From: DAIPKP01 sp964539095 | GTDB taxonomy: Bacteria; Synergistota; Synergistia; Synergistales; Aminiphilaceae | Reading direction: 5' to 3' | Length of the DNA: 64,000 nt | Assembly: GCA_964539095.1 (NCBI GenBank) | Contig: CAZIFL010000002.1 | Span: forward strand, 1 to 64,000 | Shown here: positions 6,514 to 15,898 of the stretch, one piece after another | Position numbering within the stretch: position 1 is the first letter of the stretch | Layout of the letters: every line of letters starts with the position of its first letter | Notes under the pieces: model-generated | What the model saw: only the letters and a program-made list of their open reading frames with translations | What the model was told of the DNA's origin: nothing | Database searches by the model: none | Made by a program: the position numbers and the translations under genes

Positions 6514-8862
6514 TCAATAGCCTAAAAAAACTTTCCCCCATTCTTCTTCATCTAAGATAAGTCCCAGCCCCAGTCTGTAAAGCTCCGGTGATGTTTGTAC
6601 CAGATAGCCTTCAATCTCTTCAACCATACGCTTGCGTTGCAAGGCCTCTACCTCATATGCAGGAAGAGAGACAGAGAAGCGCTGAAGTTTGCGGAGAAGC
6701 GTGCGGCTGGGGCCGGCGTAGCGGAGCTGGTTGATGAGTTTAGAGCTGTTTTTTTCTTTCCCCTCGTAGAGAACGATGATGGATCGATATGCGGTGTCGT
6801 CGATGAGATTGAAGTTTTTGTCGAAAGTCCGAAATTGGAACTGAAACTCTCTGGCGTTATCCAAAAGATGACGTTGAAAGTCTGCGGAGTCGAAAGTGTG
6901 TGTTTTTGCATAGAAAAGGCGGAAGTAATTGGTAAAGTCCTCTGGTTTAAGGACCTTGATGTCTCTGGTTTGGAGCATTTCTTTAGTGCTATTTTCACCT
7001 TGAAGAAGAAAGCCCTTGGGGGAGGGATCCGGAGGGAAAAATATGACGACTCTCCCGTTCTCCTCAAGGCACCCCTCTCTATTACAGCGCCCAGCGGCCT
7101 GAGCGATGGAATCCATTCCCCCTATGGCTCGGTAGACTGTAGGGAAATCTATGTCTACTCCGGCCTCTACAAGCTGGGTGCTTATGGCTCTTATGGGCTT
7201 TCCTTCCCGTAAATCTTTTTTTATACGACTAATCACCTCGCTCCGTTCTTCTGGACACATGAGAGCTGAAAGATGGATGGTTCCTTCAGGCATGAGTTTA
7301 TGCAGGTCACGGCAGTTTTTACGGGTATTCACAATGCAAAGAACTTGTTTGTGCTGGGCTAATTCTTCTGCAAGATCTTCCCACGTGCGAGGTGTCCATG
7401 GTTTTTGCGGAAAGTTGAAGGTGATACGCTCCAGGTTTTTTGCCAGGATTTCGGGGTTATCTATTATTTCCGTGCAATTTTCGATGCCGGAAAAGACCGC
7501 CTCCCCAGAACCGATTTTCCCGGTTAGGGCTGGCTGTGTAGCAGTGCAGAAAATTACAGTGACTCCAAGATAGTGCACGAGACTTTTTAACGCTGAAATA
7601 ATTGGTTTGAGATGTTCCGGGGGTAGCATCTGAGCTTCGTCAAGAATAATGACGCTATGGGCGATGTTATGTAGTTTCCGGCATCGGGAGCTTTTGCTGG
7701 CAAAGAGGGATTCAAAAAGTTGCACGTTGGTGGTAACTATAATAGGGGCATCCCAATTTTCCGAAGCGAGTCGGTTGAGGGCGGTTTCTTTTTCTGGATC
7801 CAGGTTGCTGTGGTGCTCAATTACATTGCATTCTCCAAAAAGCATTTTATTCTTTAGCAGATTCTTTATTTTTTCGTTGTCGTCAGTGCCATATTTGAAT
7901 ACCTTGGCATTTTGTTCGATGATGCTGGTGTAGGGGATGGCGTAGACAATTCGTTTTTGTCCGTACTTGAGGGCATGAGAGAGTGCAAAGGCCATGGAGG
8001 AGAGTGTTTTTCCTCCTCCCGTGGGAACTGTCAGAGTGAAAAAACCGGGTTTGAGATTCGCTTTTTCTCGGCACATCATAAGAATTTTGTTGCGCTGTCT
8101 GTTAACAGATGTGTCTGGGGCGGAAACTGTTTTTTCATCCATAAAGGCGTCAAAGCGCATTTTCAGAGACTCTAAAGAATCATAACCCCTTCGCAAGTTC
8201 CCTTTTTCTGGGTTCATGTACTGTTCTGTATCCAGAAAATCAGCGTCCACAAGGCATGAATAGAGCAGGCGTACCCAAAGATGATACGCCTCTGAGGTGA
8301 TTGTGTTGGGCGGTTTTATCCCGAAGGGAGTTGACGACGGAAAAGGGCTTTTCAAAAAAGGGGAAGTCTCTTCAATGCGAAAAATCTGATCAAGGTCTTT
8401 CAGGTATAACTTTTTCTCTTCCGAGTCTTGGTAAACGCGGTTAGGAAGAGGATTTCCGTGAGCACAATCTTTTCCATATTGGAACCAATCTGGCAATCCT
8501 ACATGGTGCCCGGCTACAGCATAGCTCAGAGCCTGAGCAAGAAAGGGATGTATTTTGCCCTCTTCGGCAAGTTTGAAAGCCCATACGGCTCCAGCCTCGC
8601 TATGGTTTACCCTTTCGTTTTCCGTTTCGATATGTGCTTCGGTGTCGTAGCCGGAGCTTTTGCGAATCCGATTTTTTTGCCACCAGGGAACGTATTTTCC
8701 AAGATCATGCCACAGGCCCAGCAATTGCCCCCAATCTTCGTTTCCGAAGGAAGCTGCAAATTTTGCTGCCAGTTCTGCGGTACCTTTCAGGTGATCCTTT
8801 AAAAGTTGGGGGCTGTCCCAGCTTCCGTCCTCTTTTTTACGAACATGAGCTATATATTCCAT
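6514..8862 (-). CDS. cas3: CRISPR-associated helicase/nuclease Cas3 (type I-C)
   Basis: A 782-aa effector that unwinds and degrades target DNA once Cascade has bound. An HD nuclease domain comes first (WHDLGK, His52-Asp53, and later AGHH about 118-120). It is followed by an SF2 helicase: Walker A TGGGKT 281-286, a DEAQ box 408-411 and motif VI QAAGRCNR near 588-595. The ATG at 8862 is chosen because a GAGGAGG site lies just upstream and the protein then begins MEYIAHVRK, as expected; the longer frame runs into the upstream regulator. It lies 38 bp after the WYL gene and is separated from cas5c by a 269-bp gap. Confidence 0.96.
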   Translation of the reverse strand: MEYIAHVRKKEDGSWDSPQLLKDHLKGTAELAAKFAASFGNEDWGQLLGLWHDLGKYVPWWQKNRIRKSSGYDTEAHIETENERVNHSEAGAVWAFKLAEEGKIHPFLAQALSYAVAGHHVGLPDWFQYGKDCAHGNPLPNRVYQDSEEKKLYLKDLDQIFRIEETSPFLKSPFPSSTPFGIKPPNTITSEAYHLWVRLLYSCLVDADFLDTEQYMNPEKGNLRRGYDSLESLKMRFDAFMDEKTVSAPDTSVNRQRNKILMMCREKANLKPGFFTLTVPTGGGKTLSSMAFALSHALKYGQKRIVYAIPYTSIIEQNAKVFKYGTDDNEKIKNLLKNKMLFGECNVIEHHSNLDPEKETALNRLASENWDAPIIVTTNVQLFESLFASKSSRCRKLHNIAHSVIILDEAQMLPPEHLKPIISALKSLVHYLGVTVIFCTATQPALTGKIGSGEAVFSGIENCTEIIDNPEILAKNLERITFNFPQKPWTPRTWEDLAEELAQHKQVLCIVNTRKNCRDLHKLMPEGTIHLSALMCPEERSEVISRIKKDLREGKPIRAISTQLVEAGVDIDFPTVYRAIGGMDSIAQAAGRCNREGCLEENGRVVIFFPPDPSPKGFLLQGENSTKEMLQTRDIKVLKPEDFTNYFRLFYAKTHTFDSADFQRHLLDNAREFQFQFRTFDKNFNLIDDTAYRSIIVLYEGKEKNSSKLINQLRYAGPSRTLLRKLQRFSVSLPAYEVEALQRKRMVEEIEGYLVQTSPELYRLGLGLILDEEEWGKVFLGY

Positions 8863-8900
8863 GAGATCCTCCTCGTGTCTTCGTATGGTAGTGTTAGTTT

Positions 8901-9899
8901 TTATCCCCCATGCCTCCCCATAACTCCCCTCGCCAGCTCCACCACCTTCTGCCGCAGCTCCGCTGGCTCCAGAGCCTCCGCATAGGGGGCGGTGGCGAGG
9001 ATCCACTTGGCTACCTCCTCCAGGTGGGGCACCTCGGCGGAGAGGATGATGCTTCCGTCGGGGCATTCTTCGATCTTCTGCGAGGGGTGCCATGTGGTTT
9101 CTCTGACTATGCGCGACATGAAGGGGTAGACCCGGATGCGTACCTTTCGCTTTTTCCCGCCGGAGAAGGCGTACCAGGCTCCTCCGGCGTGGGTGGTTAC
9201 GTCTTTCCCTTCGGGAATTTTCCGGGCCGTTTCGTTGGTCATACTTATCTGGTTGAACCGGGAGATGCGGAAGGTGCGCTCCCCCTCGGGAGTGGAGGTG
9301 TGGGACCAGGCCCAGAGATACCAGGCGTGAGCACGAAAGTAGACCCCCCAGGGGGAGAGGTGGTAGTGTTCCTCCTTGGGCTCCGGGGCGTTGGGTTTGG
9401 TGTACCAGGCTTCTACGGTGCGCTTGCGCCCCAGGGCCTGGAGGATTTTCGAGAATTTATCGGGATCCAGGGTGGATATGGGGAGGGCCATCACGGCGCT
9501 TTGGGCGAGCTTCTGGGCTTGGGAGGCGAGCTGTTCCGGCAGGGCGCACTGCATTTTTTGCCAGAGGGAGTTGCAATCCTCCTGCAGATGAGGCAAAAAG
9601 TGTGTTGCCATCCCCAGCCCTGCCACCAATGCGGTGGCCTCGTTTCCGGAAAGGCTGAGGTGCATCATAAAGCTGCCGCTGCTTTCGAGGATGTACCCCT
9701 TCTGTTCGTGATCCCAGCGAATTACCGCCCCGAACTGCTGGCGCAGATAGGCGAGATCCCGCTCCAGCATGCGGGAGTTGCTGTAGTCCATCTGTTCGTA
9801 AAGCGTCTCTTTGGGCAGGCATGTGTTCGCTCTGGATGCCAGCAGGCAGAGAAGGGTGTTCAAGCGTGTGAGGCGCAAGGAAGAAAGATCTCTGGGCAA
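8901..9899 (-). CDS. WYL-domain transcriptional regulator
   Basis: A 332-aa protein with an N-terminal winged helix-turn-helix (about residues 1-65, LTRLNTLLCLLASRANTCLP onward) and a WYL domain around residues 170-240 (YHLSPWGVYF, WYLWAW, RTFRISRF), plus a C-terminal WCX-like part. WYL proteins are ligand-sensing regulators often found beside CRISPR-Cas and phage-defence genes. A strong GGGAGGTGA site (9904-9912) points to the TTG start at 9899. It is followed after 38 bp by cas3 on the same strand, so it probably shares a transcript with cas3 and may regulate the locus. Regulation itself is inference. Confidence 0.85.
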   Translation of the reverse strand: MPRDLSSLRLTRLNTLLCLLASRANTCLPKETLYEQMDYSNSRMLERDLAYLRQQFGAVIRWDHEQKGYILESSGSFMMHLSLSGNEATALVAGLGMATHFLPHLQEDCNSLWQKMQCALPEQLASQAQKLAQSAVMALPISTLDPDKFSKILQALGRKRTVEAWYTKPNAPEPKEEHYHLSPWGVYFRAHAWYLWAWSHTSTPEGERTFRISRFNQISMTNETARKIPEGKDVTTHAGGAWYAFSGGKKRKVRIRVYPFMSRIVRETTWHPSQKIEECPDGSIILSAEVPHLEEVAKWILATAPYAEALEPAELRQKVVELARGVMGRHGG

Positions 9900-9943
9900 G
9901 ACGTCACCTCCCTAATTTTTCATCTTTCATGGATGCTATTGTC

Positions 9944-9952
9944 AGTATAGCA
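9944..9952 (-). promoter_or_regulatory. Extended -10 promoter for the WYL-cas3 transcript
   Basis: The minus strand reads TGCTATACT, an extended -10 element (TGn plus a hexamer with one mismatch to TATAAT), about 45 bp before the WYL start codon. No good -35 hexamer is present, which is usual for extended -10 promoters. Confidence 0.55.
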
Positions 9953-10116
9953 GGGGGGTGCGACAAAATACGTGGGTCGCGCAGAATCTTTTTTGCATGG
10001 CTACGAAAAAAGTGAAAAGGAGCGGGTAGGGTGAAAAGGAATGAGAAAGAGCGAAAAAAGAACAGGAAAGGGTGAAATGGGGCGCGAAGCGCTGTGAATG
10101 CGCGAAGCGGCAGAAA

Positions 10117-10148
10117 ACCCCGAAGCTTTTCGAAGCCTCGGGGTTTTT
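10117..10148 (-). terminator. Intrinsic terminator after oppF
   Basis: An 11-bp stem (10118-10128 with 10133-10143, one G.U pair on the minus strand) with a tetraloop is flanked by T-runs on both strands, so it can stop transcription either way. It lies 16 bp past the oppF stop. The region 9953-10116 between it and the WYL promoter is purine-rich and shows no gene. Confidence 0.85.
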
Positions 10149-10163
10149 ATAGGGAGAATGTTG

Positions 10164-11123
10164 CTAGAAGATATGACAGGCTGTCCAATGCCCCTTTCCC
10201 CTCTCTTTCAGGGTAGGCTGCTCTTCATTACAGCGGGTTTCTGCAAAACTACAGCGATCCTGAAAGCGGCACCCCCTGGGAGGGTTTACGGGGCTCGGCA
10301 CGTCTCCTTCCAAAAGAATGCGCTGCCGTTGCCGCTCCTTTCGGGGGTCTGCCACGGGAACAGCCGAGAGCAATGCCTTGGTATAGGGGTGTTCCGGGTG
10401 GGAATAAAGGTCTTCGCTCGGGGCGATTTCCACTATAACTCCCAGGTACATTACCGCCACCCGGTCGGAGATGTATTTCACCATGTTCAAATCGTGAGAG
10501 ATGAACAGGTAGGTGAGCCCCAGTTCTTTCTGAAGTCGATTTAGGAGGTTCACCACTTGGGCCTGAATGGATACGTCCAGGGCGCTGGTGGGTTCGTCGC
10601 ACACGATAAGTTTGGGGTTCACCGCCAGAGCCCGGGCGATACCTATGCGCTGTCTCTGGCCTCCGGAAAATTCGTAAGGGTAGCGGTCGGTATGTTCCTT
10701 TCGGAGCCCCACCATCTCCAGAAGCTCCTGTACCCGCTGGAGACGTGCTTTTCCAGAGGCCAGGCGATAGATGTCGATGCCTTCTGAAATGGTATCTCCT
10801 ACGGTCATCCGAGGATTCAAAGAGGCGTAAGGGTCCTGAAAGATCATCTGGGCTTCCCGGGTGAATTCCCGCAGCTCCCTTTTATCGAGCCGGGCAGTGT
10901 CCTTCCCCCTGTAAATAACGGAGCCTCCCGTGGGGGAGTAGAGGTTCACCAAGGTTCGTCCTGCGGTGGATTTGCCGCATCCCGATTCTCCTACCAACCC
11001 CAGGGTTTCTCCCGTGTGAATGCAGAGAGATATATCATCCACCGCTTTCAGAGTGTGACTTTTATCCAGGGAGAAGTATTTTTTCAGGTTTTTCGCCTCG
11101 ATGAGAATGTCTTGGGATATCAC
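10164..11123 (-). CDS. oppF: Oligopeptide/dipeptide ABC transporter ATP-binding protein
   Basis: A 319-aa ATPase, second of the two in the importer. It has Walker A GESGCGKST, the signature FSGGQRQRIGIARAL, Walker B LIVCDEPTSALD and the C-terminal oligopeptide-transport extension with its Cys group (PRGCRFQDRC...ETRC). The GTG at 11123 is chosen: it overlaps the oppD stop (GTGA), has AAAGGAGG upstream and gives the normal N-terminus. Longer in-frame starts overlap oppD. It is the last gene of the opp operon and is followed by a terminator. Confidence 0.93.
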   Translation of the reverse strand: MISQDILIEAKNLKKYFSLDKSHTLKAVDDISLCIHTGETLGLVGESGCGKSTAGRTLVNLYSPTGGSVIYRGKDTARLDKRELREFTREAQMIFQDPYASLNPRMTVGDTISEGIDIYRLASGKARLQRVQELLEMVGLRKEHTDRYPYEFSGGQRQRIGIARALAVNPKLIVCDEPTSALDVSIQAQVVNLLNRLQKELGLTYLFISHDLNMVKYISDRVAVMYLGVIVEIAPSEDLYSHPEHPYTKALLSAVPVADPRKERQRQRILLEGDVPSPVNPPRGCRFQDRCSFAETRCNEEQPTLKERGKGHWTACHIF

Positions 11124-12148
11124 GAGAGAGCCTCCTTTGGGAAAAATCCCTGGGAATTTGTGAGGGCTCTGCATCGTTCGTGAAGAAGCCAGCAGGCTCC
11201 GAGATGGCCCTCTTCGGCTTTCAGGAGAGGGGGGTGTTTTTCCCGGCAGATTTTCATGGCGTAGTCGCAGCGGGGAGAGAAGCCACATCCCACGGGGGGA
11301 GAGAAGAGATCCGGAGGAGTGCCTCCCATGGAGACGAGATTCTGCTTGCTTTGCCAGGATGCGCTGGGGGCCGAGGCGAGAAGCGCTTTGGTGTAGGGAT
11401 GGGCAGGGGAGTGAAAGATGGCGTCCGCATCTCCGCTTTCCACCACTTTTCCCGCATAGACCACAAGAATGCGGTCCGCCATGTTCGCCACCACCCCAAG
11501 ATCGTGCGTTATGAGGAGCACCGAGGTGTGGAGCTTCTCCCGGAGCGATTTGAGAAGCTCCAGAACCTGGGCCTGGATGGTTACGTCCAGGGCGGTGGTG
11601 GGCTCGTCCGCAATAATCAGCTCTGGCCCGCAGAGTACCGCCATGGCGATGAGTACCCGCTGTCGCATACCTCCGGAAAATTCATGAGGGTATTCCTTGA
11701 TGCGCTTTTCAGGGTTGGGTATTCCCACCAGGTCGAAGGTTTTCCGTATTTTTTCCAGGCGTTCCCTCTTTGAGAGCCTGGTGTGCTCTTGCAAAACCTC
11801 TTCGAGCTGCTTCCCCACGGTCATGGTGGGGTTGAGATAGGTCATGGGATCTTGAAATATCATGCTTATTTTCGATCCGCAGAGAGCCTGAAGTTTTTTT
11901 CTTCCCAGCTTCAGAAGGTTCGTTTCCCGAAAGAAAATTTCTCCGGAAATCGTGGCGGGGGGGGAGGGGGTGAGCCCCATAATAGTTTGGGCGGTAACGG
12001 ATTTACCGCACCCCGATTCTCCTACCATGGCGAGGCACTCCCCCTCGTTCATGTGGAAGGAGATTCCCCGTACAGCCTGAACGTTTCCTCCGTAGGTGGC
12101 GAAGCGCACCGTAAGATCCTTCATTTCGAGCAATCGTGTCGTTGTCAT
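11120..12148 (-). CDS. oppD: Oligopeptide/dipeptide ABC transporter ATP-binding protein
   Basis: A 342-aa ATPase of the OppD/DppD type that pairs with OppF to power uptake. Walker A GESGCGKSV, the signature FSGGMRQRVLIAMA and Walker B LIIADEPTTALD are present, and the C-terminal domain has the Cys cluster (VGCGFSPRCDYAMKIC). It lies 15 bp after oppC and overlaps oppF by 4 bp. Length is normal. Substrate specificity within the peptide family cannot be read from the ATPase. Confidence 0.93.
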   Translation of the reverse strand: MTTTRLLEMKDLTVRFATYGGNVQAVRGISFHMNEGECLAMVGESGCGKSVTAQTIMGLTPSPPATISGEIFFRETNLLKLGRKKLQALCGSKISMIFQDPMTYLNPTMTVGKQLEEVLQEHTRLSKRERLEKIRKTFDLVGIPNPEKRIKEYPHEFSGGMRQRVLIAMAVLCGPELIIADEPTTALDVTIQAQVLELLKSLREKLHTSVLLITHDLGVVANMADRILVVYAGKVVESGDADAIFHSPAHPYTKALLASAPSASWQSKQNLVSMGGTPPDLFSPPVGCGFSPRCDYAMKICREKHPPLLKAEEGHLGACWLLHERCRALTNSQGFFPKEALS

Positions 12149-12163
12149 GATTTTTTACTCCAC

Positions 12164-13093
12164 CTAACGGATCCGCGGGTCCAGGGCATCCCGGAGCCCG
12201 TCCCCGAAGAGATTCAGGGAGAGCATGGTGATACCGATGAAAAAGGCTGGAATAAACATCTGATAGGGGGCGGTGCGCAGGCATTGGGCCCCCGCCCGGG
12301 CCAGGAGTCCCCAACTCGATTGGGGAGGCTGAATGCCCAGGCCGATGTAGCTGAGAAAGGCCTCGGTGAAGATAGCGTAAGGCACCGCCATGGTGAGATC
12401 CGTGATGATAACCCCCAGGGTGTTGGGGATGAGGTGCCGGAAGATGATGCGCAGATTTCCCGCTCCCAGCTTTTTGGCGGCCAGCACAAACTCCTGATGT
12501 TTGAGCTGAATTACCTGACCTCGTACGAGCCGGGCTGTTTTGATCCATCCCACCACCACCATGGCCAGAATAAGGGATTGCATCCCCGTGCCGAGTACCA
12601 CCATGACGAGAATGGCGATGATAATGTAGGGAATGCCGTAGAGTACATCCACGGTGCGCATGATGATCATATCTACCCGTCCTCCCAGATATCCCGATAC
12701 GCCTCCTGCTATGGAGCCGATAACGGAGTTCATGAGGGTGGCGATAAAACCGATGGAAAGGGAGATCCGGGCCCCCATCCAGAGCCGGGTCCAGAGATCT
12801 CTTCCCAGACTATCCGTACCGAACCAGTGTTTCAGGCTGGGAACCTGGTCGATGGCTTCTGCATTTACCTTGGTGTAGTCGTGCCCTCCCATATACGGGC
12901 CAATAAGGGCCAGGAGACAGCAGAGGCCGATGACGCCCATACTTGCCATGGCTACCTTGTTTTTTTGGAGTTTCAGCCAGGCATCTTGCCAGTAGGTAAG
13001 GCTGGGGCGGAGGATCTCCTCCATCTTTTCCGAATCTTTTCCCACATGGGAAAACATGTGGTCTTGCAGTTCCGAAGCGTCGTATGGTTTCAT
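12164..13093 (-). CDS. oppC: Oligopeptide/dipeptide ABC transporter permease
   Basis: A 309-aa inner-membrane permease of the OppC/DppC type. It has an N-terminal cytoplasmic segment, a first transmembrane helix near residues 48-70 (ASMGVIGLCCLLALIG), the periplasmic motif HWFGTDSLGRDLWTR typical of DppC/OppC, and about five further helices including the EAA coupling loop (EAFLSYIGLGIQPP). It partners with the oppB product to form the channel. It follows oppB by 4 bp. Confidence 0.92.
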   Translation of the reverse strand: MKPYDASELQDHMFSHVGKDSEKMEEILRPSLTYWQDAWLKLQKNKVAMASMGVIGLCCLLALIGPYMGGHDYTKVNAEAIDQVPSLKHWFGTDSLGRDLWTRLWMGARISLSIGFIATLMNSVIGSIAGGVSGYLGGRVDMIIMRTVDVLYGIPYIIIAILVMVVLGTGMQSLILAMVVVGWIKTARLVRGQVIQLKHQEFVLAAKKLGAGNLRIIFRHLIPNTLGVIITDLTMAVPYAIFTEAFLSYIGLGIQPPQSSWGLLARAGAQCLRTAPYQMFIPAFFIGITMLSLNLFGDGLRDALDPRIR

Positions 13094-13097
13094 AATG

Positions 13098-14024
13098 TTA
13101 CCCTTTCGTATTTCCGGTACGGATTCTGGGGTCGATGATGCCGTAAAGCAGATCTACCAGAAAGTTCGCCGCAATGAGAAAGGCTCCGTAGAAGACCGTG
13201 AGCCCCAGGATCATGGAGTAATCCAGGTTCTGGACCCCTAAAACGTAGTATTTCCCCATCCCCGGAATGGCGTAGATAAGTTCGATCACGAAGGTACCCG
13301 TAAGAATTGCGGCGGTGATGGGGCCCACCACGGTGACCACCGGAAGAATGGCGTTACGGATCTGGTGGCGCCATACCACCCGGAAGGGGGAAAGCCCCTT
13401 GGCTCGGGCGGTTTTGATGTAATCCTGGTGTACCACCTCCAGCATACTGGCCCGCATGAGCCTGGATATTACCGCTATGGTGTAGAAGCTGAGGGCCAGT
13501 ACGGGAAGCACGGTATAGCGGAACCCCCGCCAAAGGGCCACGGGAAAGAGCTTGAGCTTGAGTCCGAAAACATATTGCAGAAGCGAGCCCGTTACGAAAT
13601 CCGGCAGGGAGATGCCGATTACCGCAATGATAATACAGGCGTACTCTATCCAGGTGCCCCGTTTAAGCGCCGCCATGATCCCCAAGGGAAGCCCCACCAG
13701 GAGGGCGAAGAGAATGGTGCGTATTCCCAGATCTGCGGAGTAGGGGAAGGAATCCCGGATGATTTTGAGTACCGGCATGTTGTTATACTTCAGGGATATG
13801 CCAAAATCCCCCCGGAGAAGGTTGCCAAGATACCGGAAGTACTGAACGTACACTGGTTTATCAAAGCCGTGGTAGGCCATCATGTTGGCCCGTGCTTCGG
13901 GGGTCAGCTTATCGCTGATAAAGGGGTCTCCCGGCAAAAGCCGCACCAGGATGAAGACGATGGTTACGAGGGCAAGAAGGGTGATAAGAGAGATGCAGAG
14001 ACGGTGGAAGATGTATTTTTTCAA
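13098..14024 (-). CDS. oppB: Oligopeptide/dipeptide ABC transporter permease
   Basis: A 308-aa permease of the OppB/DppB type. The N-terminal helix (FHRLCISLITLLALVTIVFI) is followed by the family motif RLLPGDPF and six predicted membrane segments, with the EAA-like loop near DYIKTARAKGLSPFRV. Between oppA and oppB lies a 26-bp palindrome, suggesting that oppA mRNA is made or kept in excess over the membrane genes, as is common for binding-protein transporters. Confidence 0.92.
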   Translation of the reverse strand: MKKYIFHRLCISLITLLALVTIVFILVRLLPGDPFISDKLTPEARANMMAYHGFDKPVYVQYFRYLGNLLRGDFGISLKYNNMPVLKIIRDSFPYSADLGIRTILFALLVGLPLGIMAALKRGTWIEYACIIIAVIGISLPDFVTGSLLQYVFGLKLKLFPVALWRGFRYTVLPVLALSFYTIAVISRLMRASMLEVVHQDYIKTARAKGLSPFRVVWRHQIRNAILPVVTVVGPITAAILTGTFVIELIYAIPGMGKYYVLGVQNLDYSMILGLTVFYGAFLIAANFLVDLLYGIIDPRIRTGNTKG

Positions 14025-14082
14025 ACCTGAACACCTGCCTTGGGAAGAGTGTTGTAAGGATCCTTGCGGTGGCTAAAGGAGG

Positions 14083-14108
14083 GCCGGAGAGCCCTAGGGC
14101 TCTCCGGC
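14083..14108 (-). terminator. Perfect 26-bp palindrome between oppA and oppB
   Basis: A perfect inverted repeat without a following T-run on the minus strand sits between oppA and oppB. It is best read as an mRNA-stabilising hairpin or weak attenuator that raises the level of oppA message relative to oppBCDF. Confidence 0.65.
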
Positions 14109-14138
14109 GCAGAATCCCCTTTTCTGGAGGGATATTTT

Positions 14139-15761
14139 CTAGTTTTCTACGTCCGCATAGATAAAGCTGAGGCTTCCTCCCACGAAGGGACGGAGAATTC
14201 CCGTAATGCCGGGGTTAAGACTCCAGGCGTTCCGGCGCAGCTGCAGAGGAATTACAGCAGCATCGTCCAGGAGCATCTGCTCTGCCTGGAAGAGCATTTC
14301 TCCCCGCTTGACCTCATCTGTTTCCGCCCGAGCCTGATCAATGAGAAGATCCACCTCGGGGTTTGCATAACCGGAGTTGTTCTGGCTACTGTTTCCCTGC
14401 CAGATTTCCAGATAGGTCATGGGGTCGTCGTAATCCGGGGCCCATCCGTGGTAGACCACGTCGTAATCCCCCTTCTGCTCCGAGTGCATCCGCTGCTTCC
14501 GGGTTACCATGCGAACATCGAAATTAATCCCCAGGTTAGAGCTTATCTGGTTCTGAAGGGTTTCCGACATCACCCGGCACACCTCTTCATCCTGAATAAG
14601 GTAGGTGATGGATATTTCCGAAGGATCCTGAATTTCCAGTTCTTCCATGGCCTTGGCGAGATATTCCTTTGCTTTGGGTATGTCCGCCTTGACGGAGTAA
14701 TACGCCAGAGGGAATTCGTCTACGAAGTACCGCTCATTCACCCCCGCGATGAGGGGGAGAAGAATGCGCTGGTTCGGCACGTAGAGTCCCTTGGTAGCGA
14801 TTTTAAGATAGTCTTCCCGATCAATAGCGTAGGCAAGAGCCTTCCGGAAGTTTTTGTTGGCCAGCCAGGGTTTTTCCGGGTTCGGACGCACGTTCACCTT
14901 AAACCAATCGTTGGCACCGCTGAAATAGACCTCGGCCTTACCCTCCTGGAGATACTCCTCGTACATGTTGAAGGGGATATCCACCATATCCAGCTCTCCC
15001 GTTTCGAACATGCTGAGGGCGGTGTTAGTCTCGTAAATCTGGAGAATGTTCACCTGGTCCAGCTTTATCGCATCGGCATTCCAGTATTTGGGGTTCTTGA
15101 CAAGCACAAGCTCCTGCTCATGTTTCCAGGTCTTCAGCAGAAAGGGGCCGTTGTAGACCATGTACTTGGCTTCTGTAGCAAATCGTTCGCCGTATTTCTC
15201 CACGATCTCCTGGCGGACAGGGTAGAAATTGCACTGGTAGAGATAGCCCAGGAAGTAGTCCGCAGGTTGCTTCAGCCGGATTTCGAGGGTTTTGTCGTCC
15301 AGAGCCTTTACCCCTACCTTCGCGGAATCCTTAATGGTTCCGGCGGTGAACTCGTCTCCGTTTTCGATGAGATTCCCCGCAAAGGCGTATTCCGAAGCCG
15401 TGGCGGGATCCAGAAGCCGGATCATGCCGTATTCGAAGTCCTTGGCGGTGACGGGAACGCCATCGCTCCAGAGGGCATTCCGAAGGTGGAAGATGTAGGT
15501 GGTGCCGTCCTCGGAAATTTCCCAGCTCTCCGCCATTCCCGGCAGCACTTTCCCGTCGTGAACCCGGACGAGCCCCTCAAAAATGTGAACGGCGATGTTC
15601 ATGGCGTCTAGGCTGTTCGCCTTTTGCGGATCCAGTCCGGTTACCTCGGAGGGTACCGAAAGGGTGAGGGTTTTGCCCGCTCCCAAAGCGACGTTTCCCA
15701 TTGCCAGTGGCAGGGCCAGAAAAAGCGCCAGAAAACCAAAAAACTTTCCAAACTTATGCAT
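14139..15761 (-). CDS. oppA: Peptide ABC transporter substrate-binding protein
   Basis: A 540-aa periplasmic binding protein of the SBP_bac_5 family. It has a signal peptide (about residues 1-27, hydrophobic FGFLALFLALPLAMG, with cleavage plausible after ALG) and no lipobox cysteine, which fits a diderm cell. The mature part begins with KTLTLSVPSEVTGLDPQ, then GLVRVHDGKVLPGMAESWEIS, the usual pattern for oligopeptide binders. It is the first gene of the opp operon, with GGAGGAAC upstream of the ATG, and lies 137 bp after the Xaa-Pro peptidase, which may be co-transcribed. Confidence 0.93.
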   Translation of the reverse strand: MHKFGKFFGFLALFLALPLAMGNVALGAGKTLTLSVPSEVTGLDPQKANSLDAMNIAVHIFEGLVRVHDGKVLPGMAESWEISEDGTTYIFHLRNALWSDGVPVTAKDFEYGMIRLLDPATASEYAFAGNLIENGDEFTAGTIKDSAKVGVKALDDKTLEIRLKQPADYFLGYLYQCNFYPVRQEIVEKYGERFATEAKYMVYNGPFLLKTWKHEQELVLVKNPKYWNADAIKLDQVNILQIYETNTALSMFETGELDMVDIPFNMYEEYLQEGKAEVYFSGANDWFKVNVRPNPEKPWLANKNFRKALAYAIDREDYLKIATKGLYVPNQRILLPLIAGVNERYFVDEFPLAYYSVKADIPKAKEYLAKAMEELEIQDPSEISITYLIQDEEVCRVMSETLQNQISSNLGINFDVRMVTRKQRMHSEQKGDYDVVYHGWAPDYDDPMTYLEIWQGNSSQNNSGYANPEVDLLIDQARAETDEVKRGEMLFQAEQMLLDDAAVIPLQLRRNAWSLNPGITGILRPFVGGSLSFIYADVEN

Positions 15762-15898
15762 CCCATGTTCCTCCTTTTTTTCCCCGATAGAGAATCTGAA
15801 AGAATATAAAACTGCCCCTGACGGATCATTTCCCCTTTCGAGAAATCACCGCCTTGCCGCACCAGTGATGATGCACCGTATGCCACGGCTTTATGGTA

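Noticed and set aside
6512..6520. Six-base match between the mini-array spacer start and the cas3 stop region
   Set aside because: Only six bases, preceded by GGC and not a TTC PAM, and not in a promoter; expected by chance.
8863..9093. N-terminal extension of cas3
   Set aside because: It overlaps the end of the WYL gene in another frame and lacks a ribosome-binding site; MEYIAH at 8862 has a strong one.
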